Below, one piece after another: positions 52,114 through 61,641 of a stretch of DNA of 64,000 bases. The stretch's first letter is position 1. Each line of letters begins with the position of its first letter. Under the pieces are notes generated by a model. It saw nothing but the letters and a program-made list of their open reading frames with translations, was not told where the DNA came from and did no database searches. Source of the DNA: Methanomassiliicoccaceae archaeon UBA404 (lineage in GTDB: Archaea; Thermoplasmatota; Thermoplasmata; Methanomassiliicoccales; Methanomethylophilaceae); assembly GCA_002498605.1 (NCBI GenBank), contig DAHY01000009.1, positions 12,949-76,948 on the forward strand, written 5' to 3'. The position numbers were made by a program, and so were the translations under genes.

Positions 52114-54747
52114 TTACGAGATCATATTCCTCAGTACATATTGCAGAATGCCGCCGTTGGACAGATAGTCTATTTCTGCCGGCACATCGGCTCTGCAAAC
52201 AATCTCAAACTCAAGCTTCTGCCCTCCGCGGTAAGCGGTGACGGGGACTATGGAACCAGGTTCGATGTCTTCCAGATATATGTCGAAAGTCTCGGTGCCG
52301 TCAAGACCCAGAGTCCCGGCGTTCTGCCCGTCCAAATACTGCAACGGGAAAATACCCATTCCGATAAGATTGGATCTGTGAATTCTTTCGTAGGACTCCG
52401 CGATAACGGCTTTTATTCCCAACAAAAGAGGCCCTTTGGCCGCCCAGTCTCTGGAGCTTCCCGTGCCGTATTCTTTTCCCGCAAGAACAATCAGCGGAGT
52501 TCTGTCTTCGATATATCTTTCGGAAGTTTCGAATATCGTTCCTTTTTCGTTTTCGGGGAAATAAACGGAATGACTTCCCTCCGAACCGGGAACCAGTTTG
52601 TTCTTCAGCCTTATGTTGGCGAAGGTTCCGCGAACCATAATCTCGTGGTTGGCTCTTCTGGATCCGTAGGAGTTAAAATCTTCTTTCCGTACCCCCCGTT
52701 CTTTAAGATAAATTCCCGCATCGCTGTTTTCGGAGAAAGATCCGGCGGGGGATATGTGATCCGTCGTAATCGTGTCTCCAAGCACCGCAATGCATCTGGC
52801 ACTCCGTATGTCTTTGATTTCCGGATCCTCGAATATATCTTCAAAGAACGGCGGTCTGCGTATGTATGTGGATTCTTCGTTCCAATCAAACAACGGCGAT
52901 TCTTTGTACGGGACCGCGTCCCACCTTTCCGAACCTCGGAAGATGTTTTTGTATTCTTTGACAAAAGTTTCGGAGTTAACGTATTCCTTTTGTATTCTTT
53001 CCACTTCCCCGTCTTCCGGCCAGATATCTTTCAGGAAAACCTCTTTGCCTTCGAACATACCCAGAGGTTCGGTTTCAAAGTCGATGTCCACTCTTCCCGC
53101 GATGGCATAGGCAATCACCAGCGGCGGGGAAGCGATATAGTTGGCCTTTACCAAAGCGTGAATCCTTCCTTCGAAATTACGGTTGTTGGACGCAACGGCG
53201 GCAACCGCCAAATCATTGTCGACAATCTGTTTCGATACTTTCGGGGACAAAGGTCCGCTGTTGCCGATGCAGGTCATGCACCCGTAACCGCATACGTGGA
53301 ATCCCAGATCTTCCATGTAATTCAGGAGTCCGGATTTTCTCAGATATTCCGTAACGACCTTTGAACCGGGAGCCAGTGAGGTTTTGACATAATCTTTTTT
53401 GGTCAGCCCCAGCATTCTGGCGTTCTTTGCCAATACTCCCGCGGCAATCATTACTGACGGATTGGCGGTGTTTGTGCATGAAGTGATGGATGCTATTACG
53501 ACGGAACCGTCTCCCAATTTTTCCGAAGACGGCATTCTTCTTTTCGGTACGTTCAAATCTTTCAGCGTATCGTTGAAAGCGTCTTTCATCTTTGACAGAG
53601 GGATGCGGTCCTGAGGCCTCTTATGGCCTGCGAGAGAAGGTTCCACATCGTTCAGGTCAAGTTCCAGAACATCGGTGTATTCGGCTTCGCCGTTGTACCA
53701 AAGAGTTTGTTCCTTAGCATATTTTTCGATTGTATCGATGTGTTCCGGTTTTCTTCCGGTCAGTTTCAGATACTCTATTGTTTTACTGTCGATGGGACAG
53801 AATCCCATGGTGGCCCCGTACTCGGGAGCCATGTTCGACAGAGTGGAACGGTCCGCCAAATCAAGATTTTCGTAACCGGGACCGCAGAATTCCACGAATT
53901 TGCCCACGACGCCTTTTTCTCTGAGCATCTGTACGCAGGTAAGCACAAGGTCGGTAGCGTTTATGCCCGGCCTCAGTTTGCCTTTGAGTCTGAACCCTAT
54001 AACATCGGGAAGACTCATGAAACTGGGCTGTCCCACCATTACGGCTTCGGCTTCAATACCGCCGACACCCCAGCCCACCACGCCCAGACCATTGATCTGA
54101 GGCGTATGGGAATCGGTTCCGAAACAGGAGTCGGGATAAGCAACGTTACGGCCTTCTTTCTCGGAAAGATGGACCACGGGCGAAAGATATTCGAGATTGA
54201 CCTGATGACATATCCCGTTGCCCGGAGGCACAACACGGAAATTTCCGAAAGAATTCTGAGCCCATTTGAACAGTGCGTATCTTTCTTTGTTTCTTTCGAA
54301 TTCCAACTCTTCGTTCAGATTCCGGGCTTCCGGTTCTCCGGAGTAATCGGTTTGAACCGAATGGTCTATTACCAAGTCCACGGGAACCAGAGGGTCGATG
54401 ACTGTGGGGTCCAATCCCATATCGGCAACCGAATCCCTCATGGCCGCCAAATCCGCAACGGCGGCACCGCCGGTAAGATCCTGCAACAGTACTCTTGCGG
54501 GTATCCACGGCACATCTTCGTCAGATCTGTTCTTCGGTTTCCACGAAGATGCGGTTATCACGTCTTTGTCGGTGATGGTTTTTCCGTCTCTCTGCCTGAG
54601 CATCGATTCAACAATTACTTTGATGGAATAGGGCATTTTGGAAAGGTTTTCGATTATACCCTTCTCTTCGAGTTCCCTGAGACTGTAAACATCTATTTCT
54701 CCCTCGTCGGTGACGATGGTTCTGATGCACTTTCCTATCTCTTTCAT
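52114..54747 (-). CDS. acn: Aconitate hydratase (AcnA/IRP type)
   Basis: An 877-residue aconitase interconverting citrate and isocitrate. The [4Fe-4S] ligands are in ASITSCTNTANPS and CGYGCMTCIGNSGPL; GTDSHTPQINGLGVVGWGVGG and the C-terminal swivel motif YGTGSSRDWAAKGP are present. Length and signature match the AcnA type. In methanogens it probably serves 2-oxoglutarate and glutamate synthesis. It is monocistronic, starting at ATG 54747. Confidence 0.97.
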   Translation of the reverse strand: MKEIGKCIRTIVTDEGEIDVYSLRELEEKGIIENLSKMPYSIKVIVESMLRQRDGKTITDKDVITASSWKPKNRSDEDVPWIPARVLLQDLTGGAAVADLAAMRDSVADMGLDPTVIDPLVPVDLVIDHSVQTDYSGEPEARNLNEELEFERNKERYALFKWAQNSFGNFRVVPPGNGICHQVNLEYLSPVVHLSEKEGRNVAYPDSCFGTDSHTPQINGLGVVGWGVGGIEAEAVMVGQPSFMSLPDVIGFRLKGKLRPGINATDLVLTCVQMLREKGVVGKFVEFCGPGYENLDLADRSTLSNMAPEYGATMGFCPIDSKTIEYLKLTGRKPEHIDTIEKYAKEQTLWYNGEAEYTDVLELDLNDVEPSLAGHKRPQDRIPLSKMKDAFNDTLKDLNVPKRRMPSSEKLGDGSVVIASITSCTNTANPSVMIAAGVLAKNARMLGLTKKDYVKTSLAPGSKVVTEYLRKSGLLNYMEDLGFHVCGYGCMTCIGNSGPLSPKVSKQIVDNDLAVAAVASNNRNFEGRIHALVKANYIASPPLVIAYAIAGRVDIDFETEPLGMFEGKEVFLKDIWPEDGEVERIQKEYVNSETFVKEYKNIFRGSERWDAVPYKESPLFDWNEESTYIRRPPFFEDIFEDPEIKDIRSARCIAVLGDTITTDHISPAGSFSENSDAGIYLKERGVRKEDFNSYGSRRANHEIMVRGTFANIRLKNKLVPGSEGSHSVYFPENEKGTIFETSERYIEDRTPLIVLAGKEYGTGSSRDWAAKGPLLLGIKAVIAESYERIHRSNLIGMGIFPLQYLDGQNAGTLGLDGTETFDIYLEDIEPGSIVPVTAYRGGQKLEFEIVCRADVPAEIDYLSNGGILQYVLRNMIS

Positions 54748-54837
54748 TCTATCTCCCTGCCCGCATTAATACCGCGGAATATAATAAAGAGTCGTAAACG
54801 GAAACACGAGAAAGAATATCTTAAGATGTTTTAAATA

Positions 54838-54865
54838 AAAAAACCCGGCCCGATTGCCGGGATAT
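54838..54865 (-). terminator. Hairpin terminator with T7 tract
   Basis: On the minus strand CCCGGCAATCGGGCCGGG followed by TTTTTTT, a stem of CCCGGC/GCCGGG, between the AhpD-like gene and aconitase. It separates the two transcription units. Confidence 0.75.
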
Positions 54866-54872
54866 TTGAATT

Positions 54873-55274
54873 TCACTTGCCTTCTTCTTCATCCCACTCT
54901 TTGAAAAGCTGGACGATTCCCTTTTTGGCAATGGACCAGCTGGGAACTCCGCCGGTTAGAACGGCGACCTGAACGGCTTCAAGAATCTCGGCTCTGGTGG
55001 CGCCGTAGTTCTTCGCCACTTTGGCCTGTGCGTATACACAGTCGTCGCAGGCTCTCACGCATACGCAGGCGAGAGCTATGAGTCTCTTGGTTTTCATATC
55101 CAGGGCTCCCTCGGACAGAATGGCATCATCCAAATCCCGGATGATATCCACAAAACCCGGAGTGAGGTCCTTTATGGCTTTCAGTGTGTTGGGTGCAAAA
55201 TCACCCATGATTCTGCGCATTTCACAAAAAGACGCAGGATCTTTCCTTCCACAAGTTTCATTGTTGTCGGACAT
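54873..55274 (-). CDS. Carboxymuconolactone decarboxylase/AhpD-family protein
   Basis: A 133-residue AhpD-like protein with CVRACDDCVYAQAKVAKNYGATRAEI, which carries the CxxC-type redox pair plus downstream His/Glu-like helix of the family. Usually a peroxidase-associated disulfide protein or carboxymuconolactone decarboxylase relative. It may help peroxide defence in this anaerobe; the exact role is unknown. Confidence 0.88.
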   Translation of the reverse strand: MSDNNETCGRKDPASFCEMRRIMGDFAPNTLKAIKDLTPGFVDIIRDLDDAILSEGALDMKTKRLIALACVCVRACDDCVYAQAKVAKNYGATRAEILEAVQVAVLTGGVPSWSIAKKGIVQLFKEWDEEEGK

Positions 55275-55336
55275 AGTGTGGATATAGACTCGGTTACTTT
55301 ATGTAATCATCGTAATTAACAGCATTTAAACTGTTT

Positions 55337-56110
55337 TTATGACAGGCGAAACATTTCTTCGGATACGATTTTTTCAAGAACCTCAAAATTTTCCTTGCGG
55401 TTCGAGGCAATAATGGGGCATTCTTTGTCGTAAGATTCTTTTTCCTTGACGGAACCCACGAATCCTCCCGCCTCTCTTACAATCAAAGCACCGGCGGCAA
55501 AATCCCAGGGTTGCAGCGAAGCCTCGTAGTAAATGTCTATCCTTCCTTCGGCAAGCAGACACAATTCATAAGCCGCGGTACCGAATCTGCGTATGTCCTC
55601 GCAGAGGGGAAACATACGTTCCGAAATCCGGAAACACATGGAAGCCCGTTCTTTTTTGTAAGCGCTCCAGGAAGTGCAGAACATCGAATTGGCAAGGGGC
55701 CGGTCCGAAACGTGAATTCTATTATTTCCGGAATATGCGCCCTTATCTTTTTCGGCACGGAACATTTCGTCCGTGTAAGGTTGATAGACAAATCCCAGAG
55801 CGGGAGTTCCGTTCTCGGTCAACGCGACCGATATCGTGCTTACTTTCAGATCTCTGGCATAGTTTGCCGTGCCGTCGATCGGGTCAACGATCCATCTGTA
55901 TTTTCCTTCGCCTTCTCCGCCGTCTTCTTCGCCGATAAACGAAGATCCCGGAAGAATTTCCGTTAACTTTTTTCTGAGGAATCTTTCCACCTCGTAATCG
56001 GCACTGGTTGCAATATTTTCTCTGGTTCCTTTGGTTTTTATAATCAGGTTTTCCCGGTTCAGCATAATGTTTCCGGCGGCGCGGATTATTTTTTCGATAT
56101 CGTCAATCAT
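55337..56110 (-). CDS. Inositol monophosphatase/fructose bisphosphatase family
   Basis: A 257-residue Mg-dependent phosphatase. The metal site is complete: FIGEEDG, WIVDPIDGTANYARDL and PWDFAAGALIVREAGG. Archaeal members commonly act on both inositol monophosphate and fructose 1,6-bisphosphate, so a role in gluconeogenesis or phosphoinositol lipid synthesis are both possible. The neighbouring PPK2 is divergent. Confidence 0.92.
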   Translation of the reverse strand: MIDDIEKIIRAAGNIMLNRENLIIKTKGTRENIATSADYEVERFLRKKLTEILPGSSFIGEEDGGEGEGKYRWIVDPIDGTANYARDLKVSTISVALTENGTPALGFVYQPYTDEMFRAEKDKGAYSGNNRIHVSDRPLANSMFCTSWSAYKKERASMCFRISERMFPLCEDIRRFGTAAYELCLLAEGRIDIYYEASLQPWDFAAGALIVREAGGFVGSVKEKESYDKECPIIASNRKENFEVLEKIVSEEMFRLS

Positions 56111-56225
56111 CTTGTTTCAGTCATTCACGCATCGGATAAGGGAATAATAGCAGTTTCCTCGAAACCGTTCTGTTTTTCATGATTTACACATTCAATTTTT
56201 AACCCTTGAAGAGAGTACACAAGCG

Positions 56226-57623
56226 ATGGACGACGACACCTGGTGGGATTTGGTCAATAAACTGACAGAGGTCCAGAGGGAACTTTTTGAAAAAAAGATA
56301 CCCGCGCTGATAATTCTGGAAGGATGCAGCGGCAGAGTCATAGGACGGGTGGCGGGGGATCTTTTGAACAAATTGGAACCCAGAGGCGTAAAATACACTC
56401 ATTTTCAACCCGAAGATCTCTTCTGTCCCGAGTTGAGTCTCCGCTTCTTGGAGGCTACGCCCGCAAAAGGTCAGCTCGCGGTTTACGACAGGGGATGGTA
56501 TTCCCATGTGGCGGAAAATCTTGAAGGGATGTCGGACGAGAGATTGGAAAACAACATAAACGAAATCAACGATTTTGAAAAATATCTGGTTTATAACGGG
56601 GTTCTGCTTGTAAAGCTGTTTTTGACCGCAGAACCGGATAAAGCGGAAACACTGGCTGACGCCTTCGGACCCAGGCACAAAAAGAAATCCTTCCTGAACG
56701 ACGACTATGTGGACGTGAACGTATACACCGGAGAACGGATGAAACGCATCATCAAAAAAACCGATACGCCTTACGCAAAATGGTCGATGATCGATATCGA
56801 AGATCCCGAACGGACGGCGTACAACAGCATTTACGCGATAACGAACGCGCTGAATCATAAACTGAGATACGTCCCCGCTCCGAGAGATGAAGAAATCCCG
56901 AGAATTTATGATAATCCGCGTAAAACGGTTGACCTGACCCTCGAAGCCGAAGATTACGACATCAAACTGAAAGAATATTCGAAGGAACTGATTAATCTTC
57001 AATCGAAACTGGCGGTGAGCAGCCGTTCCCTGATTGTTATATTCGAAGGCAGAGATGCCGCCGGCAAAGGCGGCAGCATAAAACGTCTTGCCCATGCCTT
57101 GAATCCCAGAGGTTATGTTGCCAAACCCATAGGCGTTCCCACCGACGATGACAGCAATCATACGTATCTGTGGAGATTCTGCAAAGAGATGCCCTGCTAC
57201 GGCAGGATAACGATATTCGACCGCAGTTGGTACGGAAGAATGATGGTCGAACCCATTGAAGGGTTCTGCACCGAAGACGAATACCGCCGTTCCGCCGAAG
57301 AAATAAACTGGTTCGAAAAAATTCTTACGGATTCCGGCGCCGTCATAATCAAATTCTGGATGGAAATCAGCAAAGAAGAACAACTGTTCCGGTTTACCAA
57401 ACGTCTTGAAAACCCCCTCAAGGAATGGAAGATTACAGACGAGGATTGGAGAAATCGGGCCAAGTGGGAAATTTACGACGAATACGTGGATAGAATGATT
57501 GAGAGCACGAACACGCCCTACGCCCCATGGTTCGTCGTTGAATCCGAGCAGAAAAAATACGGTCGTCTTAAGGTTTTGAAAACAGTCATAGACGAATTGA
57601 AAAAGGCTCTGAAAATTGAGTGA
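56226..57623 (+). CDS. Polyphosphate kinase 2, tandem-domain type
   Basis: A 465-residue protein with two PPK2 domains. The C-terminal domain (about 240-465) has a full Walker A (FEGRDAAGKGGSIKR) and Walker B (TIFDRSWYGRM), with the lid segment INWFEKILTDSGAVIIKFW. In the N-terminal domain (1-230) the P-loop is degenerate: LEGCSGRVIGRVAG. This arrangement is typical of class II PPK2 (polyphosphate:AMP phosphotransferase), where only the C-terminal half is catalytic. It turns AMP or ADP into higher nucleotides using polyphosphate. Confidence 0.93.
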   Translation: MDDDTWWDLVNKLTEVQRELFEKKIPALIILEGCSGRVIGRVAGDLLNKLEPRGVKYTHFQPEDLFCPELSLRFLEATPAKGQLAVYDRGWYSHVAENLEGMSDERLENNINEINDFEKYLVYNGVLLVKLFLTAEPDKAETLADAFGPRHKKKSFLNDDYVDVNVYTGERMKRIIKKTDTPYAKWSMIDIEDPERTAYNSIYAITNALNHKLRYVPAPRDEEIPRIYDNPRKTVDLTLEAEDYDIKLKEYSKELINLQSKLAVSSRSLIVIFEGRDAAGKGGSIKRLAHALNPRGYVAKPIGVPTDDDSNHTYLWRFCKEMPCYGRITIFDRSWYGRMMVEPIEGFCTEDEYRRSAEEINWFEKILTDSGAVIIKFWMEISKEEQLFRFTKRLENPLKEWKITDEDWRNRAKWEIYDEYVDRMIESTNTPYAPWFVVESEQKKYGRLKVLKTVIDELKKALKIE

Positions 57624-57686
57624 TTACGTCGAACGACGACACCATGGTTCGACATTATTAAATAAGAAATTCCCTGTCTCGCAAAT

Positions 57687-58379
57687 ATGACGGAGGAATT
57701 CGGCGAAAAAATCGCCGGTGATATAGCGATGTCCTCGGAACCGGGGAAGACCATCCGCAAATGGAGAGAAGAATTCTCTCTGTCGCAGCAACAGCTTGCG
57801 GACAGCATGGGTGTCTCCAATTCCGTGATAAGCGACTATGAATCCGGAAGACGGAAATCACCGGGTGTGGCCGTTATCAAAAAGATGGTTGAATCCTTAA
57901 TCTCGCTGGACGCGATGAACGGATATCCCGTTGCTTCGAGATACCGGCCGGAAGCCAGAGACGAATGTATTCTGGCCATGGAGGAGTTTGACGGAGGCGT
58001 GGATTCGGAAAGATTCATAGAAATCATTGCCGGAAAAAACATAAATCCCGACAAAATGCCTTCCAGGAAAATCTACGGATACACGATTGTGGATTCCATG
58101 AAGGCCATAGTGAATCTGAGTTCGGAAGACTATCTGAAGATATACGGTTGGAACATAGAGCGCGCATTGATTTTTACTGATGTGCATTTCGGAAGGTCGC
58201 CCATGGTTGCAATCAGAGCGCATCCTTTGACGCCGGGAATGGTAGTTTACCAAAACCCCGAAAATACCGATCTTTTGGCCATCAAGCTGGCCAAACTGGA
58301 GAAGATACCTCTGGTCACAACCAAACTGACAGTCGAACAGTTAACCCAACGTTTGAATAAACTTAAGGAAGGGAATTGA
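57687..58379 (+). CDS. HTH regulator next to HMG-CoA synthase
   Basis: A 230-residue regulator. The XRE-type HTH (LSQQQLADSMGVSNSVISDYESGRR) is near residues 30-60; the rest is a conserved archaeal domain ending in PMVAIRAHPLTPGMVVYQ and VEQLTQRLNKL. The stop is directly followed by the HMG-CoA synthase ATG. Such a gene regularly precedes the archaeal HMG-CoA synthase/thiolase cluster, so it probably regulates mevalonate synthesis. Confidence 0.9.
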   Translation: MTEEFGEKIAGDIAMSSEPGKTIRKWREEFSLSQQQLADSMGVSNSVISDYESGRRKSPGVAVIKKMVESLISLDAMNGYPVASRYRPEARDECILAMEEFDGGVDSERFIEIIAGKNINPDKMPSRKIYGYTIVDSMKAIVNLSSEDYLKIYGWNIERALIFTDVHFGRSPMVAIRAHPLTPGMVVYQNPENTDLLAIKLAKLEKIPLVTTKLTVEQLTQRLNKLKEGN

Positions 58380-59432
58380 ATGGATGTAGGAATTGTAAGT
58401 TACGGAGCGTACGTGCCGCGTTTCAGAATCAAACCCGAAGAAATCGGGAGGGTCTGGGGCGTTGACGGCGTAGGCATGGGAAGAGGACTGAGAATAGAAG
58501 AGAAAGCAGTCCCCTCGCCCGACGAGGATGTTATAACGATATCCGCGGAGGCGGCGAGATATATGATGGACAGAGTCCCCGACGTGAACCCGCAGGATAT
58601 CGGAGCCGTTTACGTGGGTTCGGAGTCGCACCCTTACGCTGTGAAACCCACATCCGGAACCATTGCGGAGGTAATCAAAGCCACCCCTGCGCTGACTGCC
58701 GCGGATTTGGAATTCGCCTGTAAAGCCGGTACCGCCGGAATTCAGATGTGCGCCGGACTCGTGGGTTCGGGAATGATCCGCTACGGAGTGGCAATCGGAG
58801 CCGACACATCCCAGGGCGCTCCCGGAGATGCACTGGAATATTCTGCTTCCGCCGGAGGAGCCGCATTCCTTATAGGTTCGGAAAAAATAATCGCAAAAAT
58901 CAACAAAACTTTGAGTTTCACAACCGACACCCCCGACTTTTGGAGGAGGGAAGGTCAGCCCTATCCCCGTCACGGAGGCAGATTTACCGGAGATCCCGCG
59001 TATTTCAGACATATAACCTCCGCGGCAAAGATGATGTTCGAAGAAATGGGCACCGCTCCCGAAGATTACAATCACGCAGTCTTCCACCAACCCAACGGAA
59101 AGTTCCCGGAAAGGGTCGCAAAGACATTGGGATTCACCCCCGAACAGATTAAAAACGGTCTGCTGACCCCGTACATCGGAAACACATACAGCGGTGCCGT
59201 ACCCATCGGACTTTCCGGGGTTCTTGACAAAGCAAAACCCGGCGACAGAATATTCGTCGTGTCCTACGGATCCGGAGCGGGCAGCGATGCCTTCGACATA
59301 ACCGTTACGGATGAAATCAAAAATTACAAAAAAGAGAACGCGCCCACTTTGGACAAGGTTCTCGAAAACCCGGTGTACATCGACTACGCAATGTATGCGA
59401 AGTACAAGGGAATCATAATTATGCCGGAGTGA
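58380..59432 (+). CDS. Hydroxymethylglutaryl-CoA synthase
   Basis: A 350-residue archaeal HMG-CoA synthase, condensing acetyl-CoA with acetoacetyl-CoA at the start of the mevalonate pathway for archaeal lipids. The catalytic Glu in SESHPYAVKP (residue 82), the nucleophile in LEFACKAGTAGIQM (Cys114) and the His in NHAVFHQPNGKFP are all present, as is DTPDFWRREG. Its ATG follows the HTH regulator stop directly and a thiolase gene follows after 4 bp. Archaeal relatives form a complex with the thiolase and the DUF35 protein. Confidence 0.97.
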   Translation: MDVGIVSYGAYVPRFRIKPEEIGRVWGVDGVGMGRGLRIEEKAVPSPDEDVITISAEAARYMMDRVPDVNPQDIGAVYVGSESHPYAVKPTSGTIAEVIKATPALTAADLEFACKAGTAGIQMCAGLVGSGMIRYGVAIGADTSQGAPGDALEYSASAGGAAFLIGSEKIIAKINKTLSFTTDTPDFWRREGQPYPRHGGRFTGDPAYFRHITSAAKMMFEEMGTAPEDYNHAVFHQPNGKFPERVAKTLGFTPEQIKNGLLTPYIGNTYSGAVPIGLSGVLDKAKPGDRIFVVSYGSGAGSDAFDITVTDEIKNYKKENAPTLDKVLENPVYIDYAMYAKYKGIIIMPE

Positions 59433-59436
59433 TAAC

Positions 59437-60600
59437 ATGAGAGAAGTAGCTATTGTAGGTACGGGAGTCACGAAATTCGGAGAACTCTGGGACAAATCAT
59501 TCAGGGCAATCGGAATCGAAGCGGGAATAAAAGCCATAGAAGACGCGGGCATGTCCGGATCCGAAGTGGACGGAGTTTATTTCGGAAACATGTCTTCCCG
59601 TTTCATCAACCAGCAGCACATCGACGCGCTGATTGCCGATTATTCGGGAATGGCGACCCGCAACGTTCCGGCCGTAAGGACCGAAGCGGGCGGAGCATCC
59701 GGAGGGGTGGCTTTCAGACAGGGAGTCATGGCCGTTGCTTCGGGAATGAACGACGTCGTATTGGTGGGAGGGGCGGAAAAGATGACGGATATGGACGATG
59801 CCGGAACCGCTCTGATTATGGACAGTACCGCGGATGCGGAGTGGGAAGTCTCCATGGGACTTACGCTCACCTCATTGTACGCCATGATTGCAAGACGTAT
59901 GATATACGACGGTATCGCGACCCGTGAGGAAATCGCATCTTTCGCGGTGAACGCTCACAAACACGGTGCGCTGAACCCCAACGCACAGTACAGGAAAGCC
60001 GTATCGTTGGAAACCGTTATGCGATCCGGCCCCGTCGCGGAACCGTTGGGCATGTTTGATTGCGCCCCGTATTCTGACGGTGCCGCCGCCGTGGTTCTGG
60101 TTCCTCTGGAACACGCAAAGAAAATGGGCGTCGATTACGTAAAAGTCTCGGCAACTGCTCAGGCAAGCGACACTCTGGCACTCTTCCAGAGAGAAGACAT
60201 TACCACCTTTAAAGCAACAACCGTTGCGGCCAAGGAGGCATACAAGATTGCCGGCATCGAAGCCAAGGATATCGATGTGGCGGAAGTTCACGACGATTAC
60301 ACCGTCGGAGGAATCATGGCACTTCAGGATCTGGGTTTCTTCAAGAAGGGAGAAGCCGGAAAAGCCGTTCTCGAAGACCGCGTAAGCATCGACGGCGAAG
60401 TTGCAATCAACACTTCCGGCGGTCTTAAAGCCGCGGGTTATCCCGTGGGCGCCGCAGGCGTTGCACAGATTGTGGAGATAACCAACCAGCTCAGGAACAG
60501 AGCCGACAACAGACAGGTCAAAGATGCCAAATACGGTCTTGCCCAGTCTGTCGGAGGTACCGGTTCCGCCGTTACGGTCAGCATATTGGAGGCGATCTGA
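59437..60600 (+). CDS. Thiolase-fold protein lacking catalytic Cys and GHP His
   Basis: A 387-residue protein of the archaeal acetyl-CoA acetyltransferase family, located where the functional thiolase gene is expected. At the nucleophile site the family reads xEAACASG; here it is TEAGGASGG (residues 82-90), so the catalytic Cys is Gly86. The GHP motif of the other base is GYP (Tyr335), and the late HNVGG/CxG-type motif is QSVGG (about 370). EVHDDYTVGG still has its His. Either it serves as a scaffold or binds a different substrate in the complex, or this lineage uses an altered mechanism. Overlaps DUF35 by 1 bp. Confidence 0.9.
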   Translation: MREVAIVGTGVTKFGELWDKSFRAIGIEAGIKAIEDAGMSGSEVDGVYFGNMSSRFINQQHIDALIADYSGMATRNVPAVRTEAGGASGGVAFRQGVMAVASGMNDVVLVGGAEKMTDMDDAGTALIMDSTADAEWEVSMGLTLTSLYAMIARRMIYDGIATREEIASFAVNAHKHGALNPNAQYRKAVSLETVMRSGPVAEPLGMFDCAPYSDGAAAVVLVPLEHAKKMGVDYVKVSATAQASDTLALFQREDITTFKATTVAAKEAYKIAGIEAKDIDVAEVHDDYTVGGIMALQDLGFFKKGEAGKAVLEDRVSIDGEVAINTSGGLKAAGYPVGAAGVAQIVEITNQLRNRADNRQVKDAKYGLAQSVGGTGSAVTVSILEAI

Positions 60601-61004
60601 TGTCAGCTGTTGCAAAAGAGTGGAGAGAAATCCCGGCAAGATACAATCTCGAAGGTTCCGAATGCGGAAACTGCGGAAGGAAATATTTCCCCAAGAGGAA
60701 TATGTGTCCCCACTGCAGAAGAAACGGATTCGGAAAAATGCGTCCTTACGATGTTTCGAAGAAAGGAAAGATATTCACTTTCTCCATAATTCATGACGCT
60801 CCGGAAGCCAACAGGGATCTTAAACCGTACGCCGTGGCAATGGTCAGGACCGATGACGGACTCCTGATATCCGGCCAGCTGACGGATGTGGATCTGGCAC
60901 AGATTGAAATCGGTATGCGGGTCCGTGCCGTACTGAGGAAACTCGGCGATGCGGGTCCGTCCGGAATAATCCACTACGGATTCAAATTCGTTCCCGATCT
61001 GTAA
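60600..61004 (+). CDS. DUF35 zinc-ribbon/OB-fold protein
   Basis: A 134-residue protein: helix, zinc ribbon CGNCGRKYFPKRNMCPHC (residues about 23-40), then an OB fold (IFTFSIIHDAPE, PYAVAMVRTDDGLLISGQL). In archaea DUF35 proteins bridge thiolase and HMG-CoA synthase and help hold the shared CoA site. Starts 1 bp inside the thiolase stop, so the three are coupled. Confidence 0.95.
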   Translation: MSAVAKEWREIPARYNLEGSECGNCGRKYFPKRNMCPHCRRNGFGKMRPYDVSKKGKIFTFSIIHDAPEANRDLKPYAVAMVRTDDGLLISGQLTDVDLAQIEIGMRVRAVLRKLGDAGPSGIIHYGFKFVPDL

Positions 61005-61036
61005 TCGGAACGATACCAAACTTTTTTTAAAATTCA

Positions 61037-61065
61037 AAGGGGGTCCGCCCCCTTCCCTTTATTTT
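61037..61065. terminator. Bidirectional hairpin terminator
   Basis: AAGGGGG/CCCCCTT, 7-bp stem with loop TCCG, flanked by T-rich tracts on either side. It separates the HMG-CoA operon from the convergent cgi121 gene. Confidence 0.75.
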
Positions 61066-61542
61066 TCAAGCCTTCATTATGTCAACGGCCGCCACATGTT
61101 CCAGAATAAGTTCCGTGTAGGGTATCGACGATTTTTCCAATTCCATGTTTTTCGCGGATGTTTCGGTGCAGTCAATCAAAGAATCGTCTCTTTTGCAGCC
61201 TATTTCGTCAAGTCTCAAATCATCGGTATTTCCGATAAGCAGTATCACAAATTCCGTATCCCCTTTTTTTGGGCTCATCTTCTTTATGGCTCTGCCGATC
61301 TGTCTGTCGGCCGACGCATAAAGAATGATTTCGGAAAGAAGACTTTTGGAACGGTTGACGCTCCGGGAAAACGCTCTCTCGGCGTGCAGGTAAGCAGATA
61401 AAACATGATCCTTTCCGCAAATATAATCGGGATTGAACAGTACCGCTTCGATCCCGAGAGAATCAAAATGAGCTATCAGCTCGGCGGGAGTTTTTTCGCA
61501 TTTTATACCGATGACATCCAACATGACAGGTTGTTGATACAT
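61066..61542 (-). CDS. cgi121: KEOPS complex subunit Cgi121
   Basis: A 158-residue protein resembling Cgi121, the KEOPS subunit that binds Bud32 and the tRNA 3' end during t6A37 synthesis. Segments EAVLFNPDYICGKDHVLSAYLHAERAF and LLSEIILYASADRQIGRAIKKM are diagnostic. The frame stays open far upstream over the opposite-strand thrB; I choose the ATG at 61542, with the one at 61524 as an alternative. It is divergent from thrB. Confidence 0.85.
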   Translation of the reverse strand: MYQQPVMLDVIGIKCEKTPAELIAHFDSLGIEAVLFNPDYICGKDHVLSAYLHAERAFSRSVNRSKSLLSEIILYASADRQIGRAIKKMSPKKGDTEFVILLIGNTDDLRLDEIGCKRDDSLIDCTETSAKNMELEKSSIPYTELILEHVAAVDIMKA

Positions 61543-61641
61543 TCGTCCTGTTTTAACTTTTATCAATGAAAGAAACTGAAAAAGTTTATCATATACGGTA
61601 TGTATGCCCGACTTATTGGAACAGTTCCGGGACGAATTCAA

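Noticed and set aside
52087..53364. 425-codon open frame on the plus strand over aconitase
   Set aside because: Antisense shadow; the minus strand encodes a complete aconitase.
53623..54834. 403-codon open frame on the plus strand over aconitase
   Set aside because: Antisense shadow of the aconitase N-terminal half; no domain.
56199..57383. 394-codon open frame on the minus strand over PPK2
   Set aside because: Antisense shadow; the plus strand shows full PPK2 motifs.
58341..59552. 403-codon open frame on the minus strand over HMG-CoA synthase
   Set aside because: Antisense shadow of a highly conserved gene.
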